Assembly (NCBI RefSeq): GCF_007859735.1
Contig: NZ_SIHI01000001.1
Coordinates: 1,752,341 to 1,816,340 of the forward strand
DNA: 64,000 nucleotides
Source of the DNA: Thalassoglobus neptunius
Lineage (GTDB): Bacteria; Planctomycetota; Planctomycetia; Planctomycetales; Planctomycetaceae
Direction: 5' to 3'
Shown piece by piece: positions 1 to 10,008 of this stretch. The notes beneath the pieces were generated by a model. That model saw only the letters and a list, made by a program, of their open reading frames with translations, did not search any database and had not been told where the DNA came from. Position numbers and translations under genes: made by a program. Positions within the stretch are counted from its first letter, which is position 1, and each line of letters begins with the position of its first letter.

Positions 1-65
1 CCAAATCTCGTAAAATCAATGAAATCACATCCAAGACTGGGACCGCTGGGACGAAGTTTCCGAAA

Positions 66-113
66 AAAACAAATTGTTTTCATCTGTCGCGAGTAACAAT
101 GCGTAGTTACAAT
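66..113 (+). promoter_or_regulatory. possible promoter/operator region upstream of the first gene
   Basis: A short AT-rich inverted repeat, AAAACAA-a-TTGTTTT, spans 66-80, and a TACAAT hexamer that could serve as a -10 element lies at 108-113, about 70 nt before the first gene. I see no convincing -35 at the right spacing. The assignment rests on base composition and position only. Confidence 0.25.
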
Positions 114-184
114 AGTCTGGTGTCTGTAAGACTACGTTTTGTTTTTTCCATAAGATTATTCGATGAATTCACGTGAGGAATTCG

Positions 185-1138
185 ATGGGCACTTCGATTC
201 ATCTTCGGTTTCGTGCGATGTGGGCGCTTGTTGCGGCAATGTGCCTGTTCTTCGCTTCCGGCACAGTATGGGGGCAGTCAGGGAATCCACCAGATGACGG
301 TGACACCGAATTGGTGTTTGAGTTTCCCGTTTCAGCCTTGATTCAAGCTCAAACTGGTCGTGTTGTCAGGGCTGATCTCCATCGATTGGGACCGGGAGGA
401 ATTCGGTATGCCCCTAAAAACGTTCTCTCGTCGGGAATTCAACTGGTTTTTATGGGGTGGGATGAAGTCAAGGTTTTGAACCTGCCTGAAATCAGTATGA
501 AGTACAGTTCCGACGTGTCTGTTCAGGGTTTTCTTGAATCGATCGCAGACCGAACCGATTTGAGTATCCGCAACCGGCATCTCTATCAGGATGGAAATCT
601 CCCGACGGGATCGATGAACTCAAGCGACAAACTTCCGCCGCTGGAGATCCCGCAATCGGATGAAGCGTCTTCTCCTCCAAAGATGCAATCCGAAGAAAGT
701 GCAAGCGATTCTCCCGAAGAGGATGTTGAGATTCTTTCCGGCTTCAATCTCAACACTGAGTCCATTGTCGTGATTTGCGTGAGTTGTGGTGAAGAGGTCA
801 CCGGAAACAGCGAGAGTGGTCAAACCTGTCCACATTGCGGAATTCTCTGGGACAACAACCCGTTTATTCCTGAGGATCGACCGGTCGTCGCAGTCAACAT
901 GGGAGGCTATGGAGATCCGGGAAATGCAGGCGGCGGAGGATTCCAGAATCCGGCCCAAGGGAATGCAAATGTTCCGGGCGGAGGAGGAGGACTCGCTCCC
1001 GTTGTTGCTCCAGAATCCTCGAATCTTCAGGGAGGGCCGACAGAGATTACGTTTGCCAATCTTCCTGTCTGGATCAAAGTCGCCGTCTTCGTCGTGACCA
1101 GTGGGGTTTTGTATTACTCCTTTTTCTACCTCCGATAA
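185..1138 (+). CDS. secreted/membrane-anchored protein with a zinc-ribbon-like CxxC-CxxC knuckle
   Basis: Function not recognised. The 317-residue product starts with a basic stretch and a hydrophobic export signal (about residues 10-30), followed by a soluble region of about 150 residues. An acidic Ser/Glu-rich linker leads to four cysteines in two CxxC pairs (C198/C201 and C215/C218, ending in CPHCG), typical of a zinc ribbon. A Gly/Asn-rich stretch and one C-terminal hydrophobic helix with an aromatic tail follow. The layout suggests an envelope protein anchored at its C-terminus. I place the start at ATG 185 because GAGGAA lies just 5' of it; an in-frame GTG at 173 would add four residues. 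It is read in the same direction as the permease that follows 126 nt later, but no operon link is evident. Zinc binding is inferred from cysteine spacing only. Confidence 0.7.
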   Translation: MGTSIHLRFRAMWALVAAMCLFFASGTVWGQSGNPPDDGDTELVFEFPVSALIQAQTGRVVRADLHRLGPGGIRYAPKNVLSSGIQLVFMGWDEVKVLNLPEISMKYSSDVSVQGFLESIADRTDLSIRNRHLYQDGNLPTGSMNSSDKLPPLEIPQSDEASSPPKMQSEESASDSPEEDVEILSGFNLNTESIVVICVSCGEEVTGNSESGQTCPHCGILWDNNPFIPEDRPVVAVNMGGYGDPGNAGGGGFQNPAQGNANVPGGGGGLAPVVAPESSNLQGGPTEITFANLPVWIKVAVFVVTSGVLYYSFFYLR

Positions 1139-1264
1139 AATCGCCGCACCAGTGGTGAGCAGTTCATTCTGAAACACCGCCAGAGAAACGTTGTTTCACT
1201 TGTCGACCACAGACGCTAGGATTCTCGTTTCATCATTGAGTTTTGATGCGAATGAGAGAGCTAT

Positions 1265-2956
1265 ATGTTGGATTCGACGTGGGGGACAGTTTTCATTCTT
1301 TTGGTGGGAGTGTGCATTGTCGTCGGATCGATTCTCATCTTTCGGCTTCATGCGTTTCTGGCACTTGTGGCAGCGGCACTTGTCGTCGCGTTTTTGACTC
1401 CGGATTCGACTCGTCAGCGGTATCTGATTGAGAACGATTCCTTTGTCGTTCATGTGGATGATGACCAACCGGACGAGCTGCGCATTCACGGTGCGACATC
1501 AGCGGAATTGCCTCCCGGTTCCACACTTTCAGTGGTTCAGCTCGACCCGAAAACCCATCGCTATCAAGTTGTTGGCACGGCGAAAGTTCTCTCTGAGTCA
1601 GAGCCTGGGCTCACCGTCGTACAAGCAGAATTTCTGAAGACTTCGGACGTAACGGTCGACGATCAGCTCCTGTTGAGAGGGATCTTTTCCAACGATTTGC
1701 GGTCAGTCAACAAAGAGCTTCGATCGACGATCGGGGCACAGGTGGCGTCGGGATTCGGAAGCACGTGTAGCAAGATCGGAATTTTGATCGCGATGGCAGC
1801 GATCATCGGAAAGTGTCTGCTCGACAGTGGAGCTGCGGACCGGATCGTGCGCACCACTCTGCGGTTGTGCGGAGAACCGGCAGCTCCGGTTGCGTTCACA
1901 TTCAGCGGATTCTTTCTCGGGATTCCGGTCTTTTTCGACACCGTCTTCTATCTCATGATTCCTCTCGGCAAGGCGATGCGGCTCCGTACCAGGAAGAATT
2001 ACCTGTTGTACGTTCTGACGATTGTCTGCGGAGCGACGATGGCTCATTCGCTCGTTCCTCCCACTCCGGGGCCGTTGCTGGTTGCGGAAGAATTGGGAGT
2101 CGACCTCGGTGTGATGATTTTGGTCGGCACGATTGTGGGATTGTTCTGTGCGGTGTACGGATACATTTACGCCTTGATTATCAACGCGCGATGCGAACTT
2201 CCCCTGCGAGATTCGCCCGACTTCTCACTGGCAGAGCTGGAGGAGTCATTGACAGTCGATGAATCTCAACTCCCCGGATTCTGGATGGCAAGTCTTCCGA
2301 TCCTCATGCCGGTGATCTTAATCGCGGGGCACACACTCGTCAGTCATCCGAGCTTTCCAATCGACTTGTCGATGTCGGCGAGAAGAGTCATTGAGACACT
2401 CGGAGACAAGAATATCGCGCTGCTTCTCTCAGCGGTCATCGCAATGGGCGTGCTCATTCGGCAGAAACGGACGTCCTTCGAGGATCTTTCCAAGTCGATC
2501 CAGTCAGCACTGGCGAGTGGGGGAGTGATTATTCTGATCACTGCTGCGGGCGGAGCGTTCGGTCAGGTGCTGCGACAAACGGGAATCGCCGACCTGATCC
2601 AAAACCTTCCGGATGCGTCCCCACAAGTGATCTGTACGTTGGCGTTTCTCATTACGACAGCGATCAGAACTGCTCAGGGATCAGCTTCCGTAGCCATGAT
2701 TACGTCAGCAGGGATCTTGTCGGGAATCGCTCTCGACGGAGGACTTCCGTTCGAACCGGTTTATCTCGCGTGTGCGATCGGAGCGGGGTCCAAACCGATT
2801 GCGTGGATGAATGACAGCGGCTTCTGGGTGATTACCAAAATGAGCGGAATGTCCGAAGCGGAAGGGTTGAAGTACATCACCCCAATGACCGCCAGCATGG
2901 GGGTTGTGGGATTACTCGTCGTTCTGGTGGGAGTGACCTTCTATCCCAACTTCTAA
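1265..2956 (+). CDS. GntP-family permease (gluconate/organic acid:H+ symporter type) with an extra soluble domain
   Basis: This is a 563-residue polytopic inner-membrane transporter. The core matches the GntP family: a Gly/Ser-rich segment near residues 162-190, the VPPTPGPLLVAEELG loop, the AIRTAQGSASVAMITSAG motif and the C-terminal GAGSKPIAWMNDSGFW motif. GntP members usually have about 440-450 residues. The surplus is a hydrophilic, beta-rich segment at about residues 50-155, between the first hydrophobic pair and the rest of the core, with no Cys and no recognised motif. The substrate cannot be read from sequence; sugar acids and related hydroxy acids are the family's usual cargo. The ATG at 1265 opens directly into the first membrane helix. 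A rho-independent terminator lies just downstream, so the gene is probably transcribed alone or with the preceding one. Confidence 0.85.
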   Translation: MLDSTWGTVFILLVGVCIVVGSILIFRLHAFLALVAAALVVAFLTPDSTRQRYLIENDSFVVHVDDDQPDELRIHGATSAELPPGSTLSVVQLDPKTHRYQVVGTAKVLSESEPGLTVVQAEFLKTSDVTVDDQLLLRGIFSNDLRSVNKELRSTIGAQVASGFGSTCSKIGILIAMAAIIGKCLLDSGAADRIVRTTLRLCGEPAAPVAFTFSGFFLGIPVFFDTVFYLMIPLGKAMRLRTRKNYLLYVLTIVCGATMAHSLVPPTPGPLLVAEELGVDLGVMILVGTIVGLFCAVYGYIYALIINARCELPLRDSPDFSLAELEESLTVDESQLPGFWMASLPILMPVILIAGHTLVSHPSFPIDLSMSARRVIETLGDKNIALLLSAVIAMGVLIRQKRTSFEDLSKSIQSALASGGVIILITAAGGAFGQVLRQTGIADLIQNLPDASPQVICTLAFLITTAIRTAQGSASVAMITSAGILSGIALDGGLPFEPVYLACAIGAGSKPIAWMNDSGFWVITKMSGMSEAEGLKYITPMTASMGVVGLLVVLVGVTFYPNF

Positions 2957-3000
2957 GCGATCATCGTGATCGATCGGCATTCGTCTCTTCACATGAACGC

Positions 3001-3027
3001 ACTTGCTGGAGCGAGTTTCATTTTTTT
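3001..3027 (+). terminator. rho-independent terminator after the GntP-type permease
   Basis: ACTTGC (3001-3006) pairs with GCGAGT (3011-3016) around a TGGA tetraloop. The stem is six pairs including one G-T wobble and is followed by TTCATTTTTTT. It lies 45 nt after the permease stop, in the gap between convergent genes, and fits plus-strand termination. Confidence 0.65.
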
Positions 3028-3053
3028 GTGAGTTGAAGGGACGTCACGAACAG

Positions 3054-5075
3054 TTATCCATTGAGGAGTTCTTTCAAGCGGGGGCGTTCTTCAGGAGAGA
3101 GTTGCATCTGCACCATATCGTGATAACGGCCTTGTTGACGCATCAGTTCAAGGTGGGTGCCTGATTCAATGATTCGTCCGTGATCGAGAACGAGGATTTT
3201 GTCCGCATTCTGAATCGTGCTCAGCCGGTGAGCGATCACGAAAGCTGTGCGATGTTCAAGTAACTCGTGCAGGCTGTTCTGAATGAGTCGTTCACTCTCG
3301 GTGTCCAGATTGCTTGTGGCTTCGTCGAGAATCAGGATTTTCGGATCAGCGAGAATGGCACGCGCAATGGCAAGACGCTGACGCTGGCCTCCGCTCAACT
3401 TCACACCTCGCTCACCGATGATTGTCTCGTATCCGTACGGAAACGAGGTGATGAATTCTTCCGCATTGGCAGCCCGGGCTGCAGCAGAGATTTCGTCGTC
3501 GCTCGCATTCTGTTTCGCGTAGGCAATATTTTCTGCCACGGTTCCATCGAATAGAAAAACGTCTTGTTCAACGATTCCCAGAATCCCACGGTAGGACTCG
3601 ACGTCGATCGAACGAAGGTCTTGACCATCGAGCAGAATTCGTCCGGATGTTGGATCGTAAAAGCGTGCGACGAGATTACACAGAGTCGTTTTTCCCGCTC
3701 CGCTTGGACCGACCAGAGCGATGACTTCTCCCGGTTGCACCGTCAGATTGATGTCTTGAAGGGCCCATGCAGTATCGGACTGATACCGGAATGCCACATT
3801 TTCCAGCGTCACTTCACCGCGGACTTCTGAATCAGTCAATACGGTGGACTGTTCATCAGAAGGCATCTCTTTGTCGGTGGCCAGCACATCCAGAACGCGA
3901 TCCAACGCGGAGAGGTTATCCTGAAGGGAGGCAGCGCTTTCCGCGAGAATTGCCAATGGTTCAAGCAGCATGAGCAGATAGACCATGAACATCATCAGAT
4001 CACCGATGGTCAGCGTTCCGTGAATAACTTGCCATCCTCCATACAGAATCAAAGCGGACGAAGCGAGCGGAATGAGAATGGCCCAGATGACTTCAATCGT
4101 CCTCATCCACCACCAGACGTAAAGTTCCTGGCGTCCCATGAGGTGATGATCGGTCATGATGCGGACCGTTTCAGTGCGCTGACGACTGAACCCGCGAACA
4201 ATTCGGATTCCGGCGAAGGTCTCGGTCGTTTTGCTGTCGATTCCCTGTCGTCGTTCACGCACATCCCGAAAGCGAGGACGGATCTCGGTGATCCACGTGC
4301 GATGGCTTAGATAGACCGCCGGAAGGACTGCCAATGCACCAAGAAGAAGTCTCCAGTCGACGACCAGCAGAATGATCAGGCTTCCGATCAATTGGACGAT
4401 CGCACGCCAGGGGTTGTAGAGCAGGCCGAAAATCAGATCACCGATGCTGCCAGCATCCTGCCGGAGCAAGCTTGCCACTCCCCCGGACTTCATTGTGTGA
4501 ACGGTATTCAGAGGCAGACGAATGGTGTGTTCGAACAGTTGTTTTCGAATCGACATCTGAAGCCGCTTGGTCGCCCGCGTCGCTTGCCATCTTCCCCAGA
4601 TGTGCAGCAGGACCTTCAGCAACGAAATGCAGACGATTCCCCCAGTAATGGCAATCAAGAAGGTCCAGCGATTCTGGACGAACGGAAAAGTCTCGACGAC
4701 AACCGGCGGAATGGGCGTGTCACCGAGAACGGAATCGACGATGAATTTCGTCGCCGCTGGCGGGACCAGTCCGAGAGCTGTGGAGACGGTCAGTGTTGCG
4801 AGTGAGAAAATGACTGGCTTTTTGTGCGGTCCCAAAAGCTTCCAGAACGATGCAATCAGCTGTCTGAAGCTGCGGAGTCGTTGCTTCGATTCTTTCTGGC
4901 GGTGTTTCGGGACGACGATTTCGGCCGGGTCCTTGGACGGATCCGGTGTGTCGTCGTTCGTTTGACTCTTTGCGCCCGCAATTGACTGACGATATTCATG
5001 GAACCGTTGACGGCTCGACTTTTGATGGCTGTTCATGAGAAAATGATAGGCATCCGACTCCGTTCTGTCGTCCAT
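3054..5075 (-). CDS. type I ABC exporter, fused permease and ATPase (MsbA/lipid-drug exporter type)
   Basis: The 673-residue half-transporter has a charged N-terminal extension of about 90 residues, a six-helix exporter membrane domain (about 90-400) and a C-terminal nucleotide-binding domain. The ATPase motifs are intact: Walker A GPSGAGKTT (near residue 460), signature LSGGQRQR (near 560), Walker B ILILDEATS (near 580) and the switch histidine in FVIAHRLST. It would work as a homodimer moving lipids, drugs or peptides out of the cytoplasm; the substrate is not readable. The basic 90-residue N-terminal extension is longer than in typical MsbA proteins. The gene is transcribed alone, divergently from the DUF255 gene at 5241 with a 165-nt shared upstream region, and converges on the GntP-type permease. 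Confidence 0.9.
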   Translation of the reverse strand: MDDRTESDAYHFLMNSHQKSSRQRFHEYRQSIAGAKSQTNDDTPDPSKDPAEIVVPKHRQKESKQRLRSFRQLIASFWKLLGPHKKPVIFSLATLTVSTALGLVPPAATKFIVDSVLGDTPIPPVVVETFPFVQNRWTFLIAITGGIVCISLLKVLLHIWGRWQATRATKRLQMSIRKQLFEHTIRLPLNTVHTMKSGGVASLLRQDAGSIGDLIFGLLYNPWRAIVQLIGSLIILLVVDWRLLLGALAVLPAVYLSHRTWITEIRPRFRDVRERRQGIDSKTTETFAGIRIVRGFSRQRTETVRIMTDHHLMGRQELYVWWWMRTIEVIWAILIPLASSALILYGGWQVIHGTLTIGDLMMFMVYLLMLLEPLAILAESAASLQDNLSALDRVLDVLATDKEMPSDEQSTVLTDSEVRGEVTLENVAFRYQSDTAWALQDINLTVQPGEVIALVGPSGAGKTTLCNLVARFYDPTSGRILLDGQDLRSIDVESYRGILGIVEQDVFLFDGTVAENIAYAKQNASDDEISAAARAANAEEFITSFPYGYETIIGERGVKLSGGQRQRLAIARAILADPKILILDEATSNLDTESERLIQNSLHELLEHRTAFVIAHRLSTIQNADKILVLDHGRIIESGTHLELMRQQGRYHDMVQMQLSPEERPRLKELLNG

Positions 5076-5240
5076 TCTTTTTTTTCGCTTCGGGCTGCAA
5101 CTTTCCGGGATTCCCTGTGTGCTGCGAGTCGGAAGAAATGGGAGAGAGGTTCATTTGCCTGCAATTTTACTATCGAATTTCTCATCGGGAATCGCATAAA
5201 CTGCGTGTGAACGACTCTCTGATCGCAAACGAGATTCAAA

Positions 5241-7928
5241 ATGCTCACTCACCTCTTGCGGCGATATTCGCCGTCGTTGAGACGAAGTTCACCACGTTCG
5301 TACGGTTGGGGATCGGTTCTGGCTGTCCTCCTCGTCTTCACAACTTCATGCGGAACTCGGATCGGTGCAGAATCGGCAGACAGCCCGGCTGACGAGCAAG
5401 AGAATGCCAAAGCAGGGAAACGTCATCAGAACCGATTGATCCACGAATCGAGTCCCTATCTGCTTTTGCATGCGCACAACCCTGTCGACTGGTATCCCTG
5501 GGGGCCGGAAGCGTTCAACAAAGCCCGTGCACAGAACAAGCCGATTTTTCTTTCGATCGGTTACAGCAGTTGCTTCTGGTGTCATGTGATGGAGCGGAAG
5601 GTCTTCGAAAACGAAGAGATCGCCGCTTACATGAACGAGCACTTCATCAACATTAAAGTCGATCGCGAAGAACGGCCGGATGTTGACGAGATCTATATGC
5701 TTGCGCTTCAGGTTTACCTGCAGATGGCTGGATCGTCCCAAGGGGGCGGTTGGCCGTTGTCGATGTTCCTGACTCCCAACGGAGATCCAATCGCAGGTGG
5801 AACGTATTTCCCGCCGGAAGACATGCCCGGTCGTCCGGGGTTTCCGAGTGTCATGGAACAGCTGACCCAAATTTGGGAGACACGACAGCCAGATGTTCTT
5901 CGGACTGCCAGTGTCATTTCGCAAGAAGTTCGGCGCCTTTCCAATCCGCAGCAAGAGACTCGCGGAATGGTCTTGAATCAGCAGTCGGTCAACGAGGCAA
6001 TTCGGTCGGTCGTGGCAGCCTACGATCCCGAATACGGCGGATTCGATTTCAATCCCGGTGCTCCCGATCGACCCAAGTTTCCGGTTCCATCGAAGTTGTT
6101 ATTGGTGCAGTCGTATGTTGCCAAGAACGCTTCGTCTGCGGATACGCTCGGAAAGCAATTGCGTCACACGCTGGATTCGATGGCGCAAGGCGGAATTTAT
6201 GATCACCTGGGCGGAGGGTTTTACCGATACAGCACCGAACGAAAATGGCTCGTTCCTCACTTCGAGAAAATGCTTTACGACAACGCTCAACTGGTCGAAG
6301 CATACACGAATGAATACGAACGAACGCATCGCGAACAGGATCGCGTGATCGCTGAGGAAACACTCGACTTCGTCTTGCGGGAAATGACCGATCCCAAGGG
6401 CGGGTTTTACTCGGCTCTGGATGCTGAAACGGATGGGATCGAAGGCAAGCACTACGTCTGGTCGCTCGACGAAATCAAAAGCGTTTTATCCCCAAGCGAC
6501 TATCCGATTTTCGCAACTGCGTACGGACTGCAAGAGGAGCAGGTCTTCGAACATGGAGTCATTCTTCATCGACCGGCGTCGACGGCAGAAGTCGCTCGCG
6601 AATTCAGCATTCCGAAAGTCGAAATGGCAAAGAGGTTGCAGTTGATGAGAGAACAACTGCTCGCTGTGAGAAGTCAACGAGAGCCGCTTCTTCGTGATGA
6701 TAAAATTCTGACAAGCTGGAACGGATTGATGATCCGCGCGTTCGCGAGAGCGGGGATGGTGTTTCAGCGAGAAGATTACGTCAAAGCCGCAGAGCGGGCG
6801 GCGACCGACGTCCTGACCCGCTCACGTGACCGAGAGGGGCGGTTATTGCGGACCCCGTTTCGAAATGGGAGTCCCTTACCGGCATACCTTGACGACTATG
6901 CTTTTCTGAGCAGCGGCCTGTTGGCGCTTTATCAAGCCACTGATTCGTCAAGATGGTTAAACACAGCGCGCAGACTCACAGACACGCAGCAATCTCTTTT
7001 CTGGGATGTTCGTGACGGCGGCTACTTCTTTACAGCACATGATCACGAATCTCTGATCGCGCGAACCAAGTCCGCTTATGACAGTGCACTGCCGTCCGGA
7101 AACAGTGTCAGCGTTCGGAATCTGCTCCAACTTTATCACATCACTCAGGACAGAAAATATCTGGACTTGGCACAGCGAACACTCGCTGCGTTCGCGTCTC
7201 AATTCTCGCAGTCACCGGGAAGTCTGGCGTTTCTTGCAATTGGCTTGGATGAATACCTGCAAGTCGACGGGCCGATTTCAATTGAGTCTGATTCGGTTGA
7301 TCGAACGCGACAAACAGAACCAGAAATGCCTCCGAAATCGACGCCCGAGAAACCGTCGTCAGAAAAGCCTTCTCCAGAAAAACCGATGGAGCCAGCTGCG
7401 ACGGAGTCAGCCAGCTCGATGTTGATCGCTGGATTGACCGCTGATGTGAGTCAGGCCCAGAATCATCCTCGAATCGAAGCTGTCGGTTTGTTTGGAAGAA
7501 CACAAGCAGCTCGCGGATCGAATTGTCCGGTTGCAGTGGTCATTCAGATCGCTCCGGGATGGCACGTGAACGCAAATCCGGCTCGACCAAAGTTCATCAT
7601 TCCAACGACGCTGAGTGTCGCATCTCCGGAAGGTTTTGAGCTGACGGATATCGTTTATCCCCAAGGCAAGGACTTTCAGCTCGAAGGAATTGACGAGGCA
7701 TTGTCTGTGTACGAAGGGAGCGCGATCATTCTCGGCGAACTCATGATTCCGCAAGATGCTGCCGAGAACGTGAGCATTTCCCTCAATCTCAGGTATCAGG
7801 CCTGTGACAGTCAGACGTGTGAAATGCCGCTGACGATGACGTTGTCAGGAAAACTCATCGTTGGAGACACTCCCGGGGAAGCGATTAACTCCAGGATCTT
7901 CTCCATGGGCGAAAACGGTGGTCGCTGA
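5241..7928 (+). CDS. YyaL/DUF255 thioredoxin-fold and (alpha/alpha)6-barrel protein fused to a C-terminal DsbD-alpha-like domain
   Basis: The 895-residue product begins with an export signal (about residues 20-37) ending in a Cys that might be lipidated, although the lipobox (TTSC) is poor. Residues 64-230 match the DUF255 thioredoxin-like domain: [19 protein letters not shown], then [13 protein letters not shown] with C111 and C114, then [15 protein letters not shown]. Residues of about 240-670 form the helical barrel typical of the YyaL/spermatogenesis-associated protein 20 family ([28 protein letters not shown]). A Pro/Glu/Lys linker near 695-720 leads to a beta-rich domain with [12 protein letters not shown] (C855, C860), resembling the N-terminal periplasmic domain of DsbD. 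Family members are usually 600-700 residues and cytoplasmic, so the export signal and extra domain suggest extracytoplasmic thiol chemistry. That role is inference. The family's active site is normally CHWC; here it is CFWC. Confidence 0.85.
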   Translation: MLTHLLRRYSPSLRRSSPRSYGWGSVLAVLLVFTTSCGTRIGAESADSPADEQENAKAGKRHQNRLIHESSPYLLLHAHNPVDWYPWGPEAFNKARAQNKPIFLSIGYSSCFWCHVMERKVFENEEIAAYMNEHFINIKVDREERPDVDEIYMLALQVYLQMAGSSQGGGWPLSMFLTPNGDPIAGGTYFPPEDMPGRPGFPSVMEQLTQIWETRQPDVLRTASVISQEVRRLSNPQQETRGMVLNQQSVNEAIRSVVAAYDPEYGGFDFNPGAPDRPKFPVPSKLLLVQSYVAKNASSADTLGKQLRHTLDSMAQGGIYDHLGGGFYRYSTERKWLVPHFEKMLYDNAQLVEAYTNEYERTHREQDRVIAEETLDFVLREMTDPKGGFYSALDAETDGIEGKHYVWSLDEIKSVLSPSDYPIFATAYGLQEEQVFEHGVILHRPASTAEVAREFSIPKVEMAKRLQLMREQLLAVRSQREPLLRDDKILTSWNGLMIRAFARAGMVFQREDYVKAAERAATDVLTRSRDREGRLLRTPFRNGSPLPAYLDDYAFLSSGLLALYQATDSSRWLNTARRLTDTQQSLFWDVRDGGYFFTAHDHESLIARTKSAYDSALPSGNSVSVRNLLQLYHITQDRKYLDLAQRTLAAFASQFSQSPGSLAFLAIGLDEYLQVDGPISIESDSVDRTRQTEPEMPPKSTPEKPSSEKPSPEKPMEPAATESASSMLIAGLTADVSQAQNHPRIEAVGLFGRTQAARGSNCPVAVVIQIAPGWHVNANPARPKFIIPTTLSVASPEGFELTDIVYPQGKDFQLEGIDEALSVYEGSAIILGELMIPQDAAENVSISLNLRYQACDSQTCEMPLTMTLSGKLIVGDTPGEAINSRIFSMGENGGR

Positions 7929-8549
7929 GAGGGAGTCACTTGAAGCGGCTCTGCGGTCACTGCCTCCCCTTTTAAGAGTTTCAAGAGTGAGCGTTCGAGA
8001 CGGCGATGCGAATAATCTGGCAAGCCGTCTCTTAACGGACTTCTGAAAGCATTCGTCGCGTTCGCCTCGCAGGTGCTCTCGATGAACCTTCGGGGTTATG
8101 GGTTCCTTTTGATTGTTCCACCCACACTTTTTTCGCTCGAACCGAGTGAACGAGACTCAGCTTGAATGTGAGTCTGAGACGAGGCTTACGCTCTTCCGGA
8201 TCGACATCTCTTCTCCGGACGGATCGCTTACATCGTTCATCGGAGGCGGTGTGTCTGTCCGTGCGACACCTCTTTGGCTGGGCGGAAAGTGCTCTCTTTG
8301 TGCCAGTGATATCGTTTTGAATGGAATTTTCGCGTGGATCAGAACGGGAGATTGCAGCAGTCGAACGGTCGTTTTGCTGTTTTGAAAACTTGATTTGACA
8401 ATCCTGTTTCCGGAGCGGTCCCCCGTTTGAGGGCGGGTCCATTGATTCTGTGAAGAAATCAGATTGCGCGCTGGTATTGATGAAATAGGGTGAACATCAA
8501 GAGGGCCATTTCACTTCAAGATTCCCGCTCTCGTCAGTCAGGGGGACAC
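7929..8549. other. intergenic region before the chemosensory cluster, no gene recognised
   Basis: About 620 nt. Short open frames exist on both strands, but their translations are Arg/Ser-rich and resemble nothing known. A TTGACA hexamer at 8395-8400 has no good -10 partner at 16-18 nt. The region probably carries the promoter of the cluster that starts at 8550. Confidence 0.4.
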
Positions 8550-8900
8550 ATGTCGAACGTCTTCAATTTCGGATCTTCATCTGCATTCAATTTCAGTTTG
8601 CCATCTACCTCGAGTGACTGTCGTCGTTCGGGAGAGCGCAAACCGCTTCCTATCGAAGTCGAAATTGAACTGGCTGGTCGGACTCTCCAAGCGATTGTTC
8701 GAGACGTCACAATTGATGACAAAAAGGGTCGAGTGATCGGAATTTCCCTGATGCACTTTGAACCGCTCTCTGTCGACCGCAAATACGTTTGCAAGCCGAC
8801 TGTCAAACTGAAGCAACTTCCATCGCCATTCACTTTTTGTGTGCGGTGGTGTCGTTACTTCGAGGACGAAGCATTTATTAGCGGCGGAGTTGTCGAGTAG
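8550..8900 (+). CDS. small PilZ-like domain protein at the head of the chemosensory cluster
   Basis: The 116-residue protein has a Ser/Phe-rich N-terminus followed by an RRSGERKPLPIEVEIE segment (R25, R26), a beta-rich core, GISLMHFEPLS and a final CVRWCRYFEDEAFISGG. The arginine pair followed by short strands, a loop and a closing GG strand resembles PilZ domains, which often bind c-di-GMP. However, the second PilZ motif (D/N-x-S-x-x-G) is not clearly present, so ligand binding is uncertain. I chose ATG 8550 because GGGGGA lies 5 nt upstream; an in-frame GTG at 8490 lacks such support. It precedes six to seven co-directional signalling genes with short gaps, so a link to that pathway is likely but inferred. 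Confidence 0.6.
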   Translation: MSNVFNFGSSSAFNFSLPSTSSDCRRSGERKPLPIEVEIELAGRTLQAIVRDVTIDDKKGRVIGISLMHFEPLSVDRKYVCKPTVKLKQLPSPFTFCVRWCRYFEDEAFISGGVVE

Positions 8901-8960
8901 GACTCCGCTACGCGGGCCGCCTGAATTCGTCCTTCTGTTGGTTCCATTCGAGACACGATT

Positions 8961-9359
8961 ATGAACACAACGACAACAATTCCCAACGAGACTCCGTTCC
9001 GGAATGGAGCCCCAACGGTCGAAAGCGTTCGACAATGGCGGGAAACCATTGATTCGTATTTCAGCGAGGATTGGGAGCATCTTCGCAACATGATCATGCA
9101 GCTCGAAGAGTCATTGTGGACGGATGACGAACTCGAACACCAACGCGAAGAAGCTGCTCTTTCCAAAGCCATTCCCACAGAACTGATGCAAAAGATCGCC
9201 GGTTCAGAAGCTGCGAAAGTGCAAGAAGAACCAACACCGGAAATCGAATCGGCGCGAGACGAAGGACAGTCTCAGGACCGTTTGAGTGACCTGGCACGCC
9301 GAATTGAAGCTCGCTTGCAGAATCAGCAAGCGAAAGAGTCTGGTCCGAAACAACCGTGA
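8961..9359 (+). CDS. small acidic helical protein of the chemosensory cluster, function unknown
   Basis: The 132-residue protein is rich in Glu, Gln and Arg and has no signal peptide or membrane segment. It is predicted by eye to be mostly helical, with a conserved-looking central part around SVRQWRETIDSYFSEDW and an acidic low-complexity C-terminus. I recognise no family. It lies 60 nt after the PilZ-like gene and 100 nt before the CheW-like gene, on the same strand, so it is most likely co-transcribed. It could be an adaptor or scaffold of the array, but nothing in the sequence proves that. The ATG at 8961 has only a weak upstream GAG. Confidence 0.65.
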   Translation: MNTTTTIPNETPFRNGAPTVESVRQWRETIDSYFSEDWEHLRNMIMQLEESLWTDDELEHQREEAALSKAIPTELMQKIAGSEAAKVQEEPTPEIESARDEGQSQDRLSDLARRIEARLQNQQAKESGPKQP

Positions 9360-9459
9360 CAGACGGGTTCGATCGCGTTGCCGAGTCGTTCACCAATCCA
9401 ATTCAACGGATTACCTGAAGACGCAAAAGCTGTAAGGACTGAATTCAAGGACACACTGG

Positions 9460-10008
9460 ATGAATCACACGTCAATGTTTTGCATTTTTCGCAAGGGGCG
9501 GACATGGTTGGCCATGCCGGCGAGCGTCGTGCGCGAGGTGATGCCAAGACCGGCATTCGTATCCATTCCGCGAACTCATCGAGTGCTTTCGGGGATGTGT
9601 CACATCCGGAGCGAGTTTATTCCGGTCCTGAATCTTTCCTCGCTGCTTCCTTCAGAAACTGTGGGCCACGAACCGTTTCTCCTCATTGTTGAGGATACGG
9701 ATGGAGACTGGTCGATTCTCGTGGATGAAGTCGACTCGCTGGCGATGCTCGAAACCTCTGACGCGCCCGAGAACTCTCAATCCGGTTGGAACGAAACTGT
9801 GATCGGGTGGGCGACACTGCAAGATCGTGTTGTGCGTCTGCTGGATCATGTGCGTTTCCGACAGCTGGCCGAAACGGAAATGAAGGATTCCTGGAAACGG
9901 GGCCTCGATCAGGGACATGTGCTCACTGACGATTTCTCTGACGCGGACGATGACGAGAGTGCGGAACTGAGTGGTCAGCATGCCGTCGTCATGTCACGAA
10001 AGTCATAA
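9460..10008 (+). CDS. CheW-like coupling protein
   Basis: The 182-residue soluble protein has the CheW beta-barrel pattern: an opening FRKGRTWLAMPASVVREVM strand pair, a central PVLNLSSLL strand and a late segment with VIGWATLQDRVVRLLD. CheW proteins link chemoreceptors to the CheA kinase at the membrane. The N-terminal half aligns well by eye; the C-terminal 40 residues are acidic and extra to the usual 150-160-residue CheW. AAGGA at 9447-9451 sits 8 nt before the ATG. It is followed about 200 nt later by the receptor gene and then cheA, so all three core array components are adjacent. Confidence 0.75.
   Translation: MNHTSMFCIFRKGRTWLAMPASVVREVMPRPAFVSIPRTHRVLSGMCHIRSEFIPVLNLSSLLPSETVGHEPFLLIVEDTDGDWSILVDEVDSLAMLETSDAPENSQSGWNETVIGWATLQDRVVRLLDHVRFRQLAETEMKDSWKRGLDQGHVLTDDFSDADDDESAELSGQHAVVMSRKS

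Noticed and set aside
8084-8110. Hairpin GAACC/GGTTC followed by CTTTT after the DUF255 gene
   Set aside because: The stem is only five pairs with a 12-nt loop and a weak T-run, so a terminator call is not supported.
8032-8442. Open frame on the minus strand in the gap before the chemosensory cluster
   Set aside because: The translation is Arg/Ser-rich low complexity, has no hydrophobic core or known motif and no ribosome-binding site.
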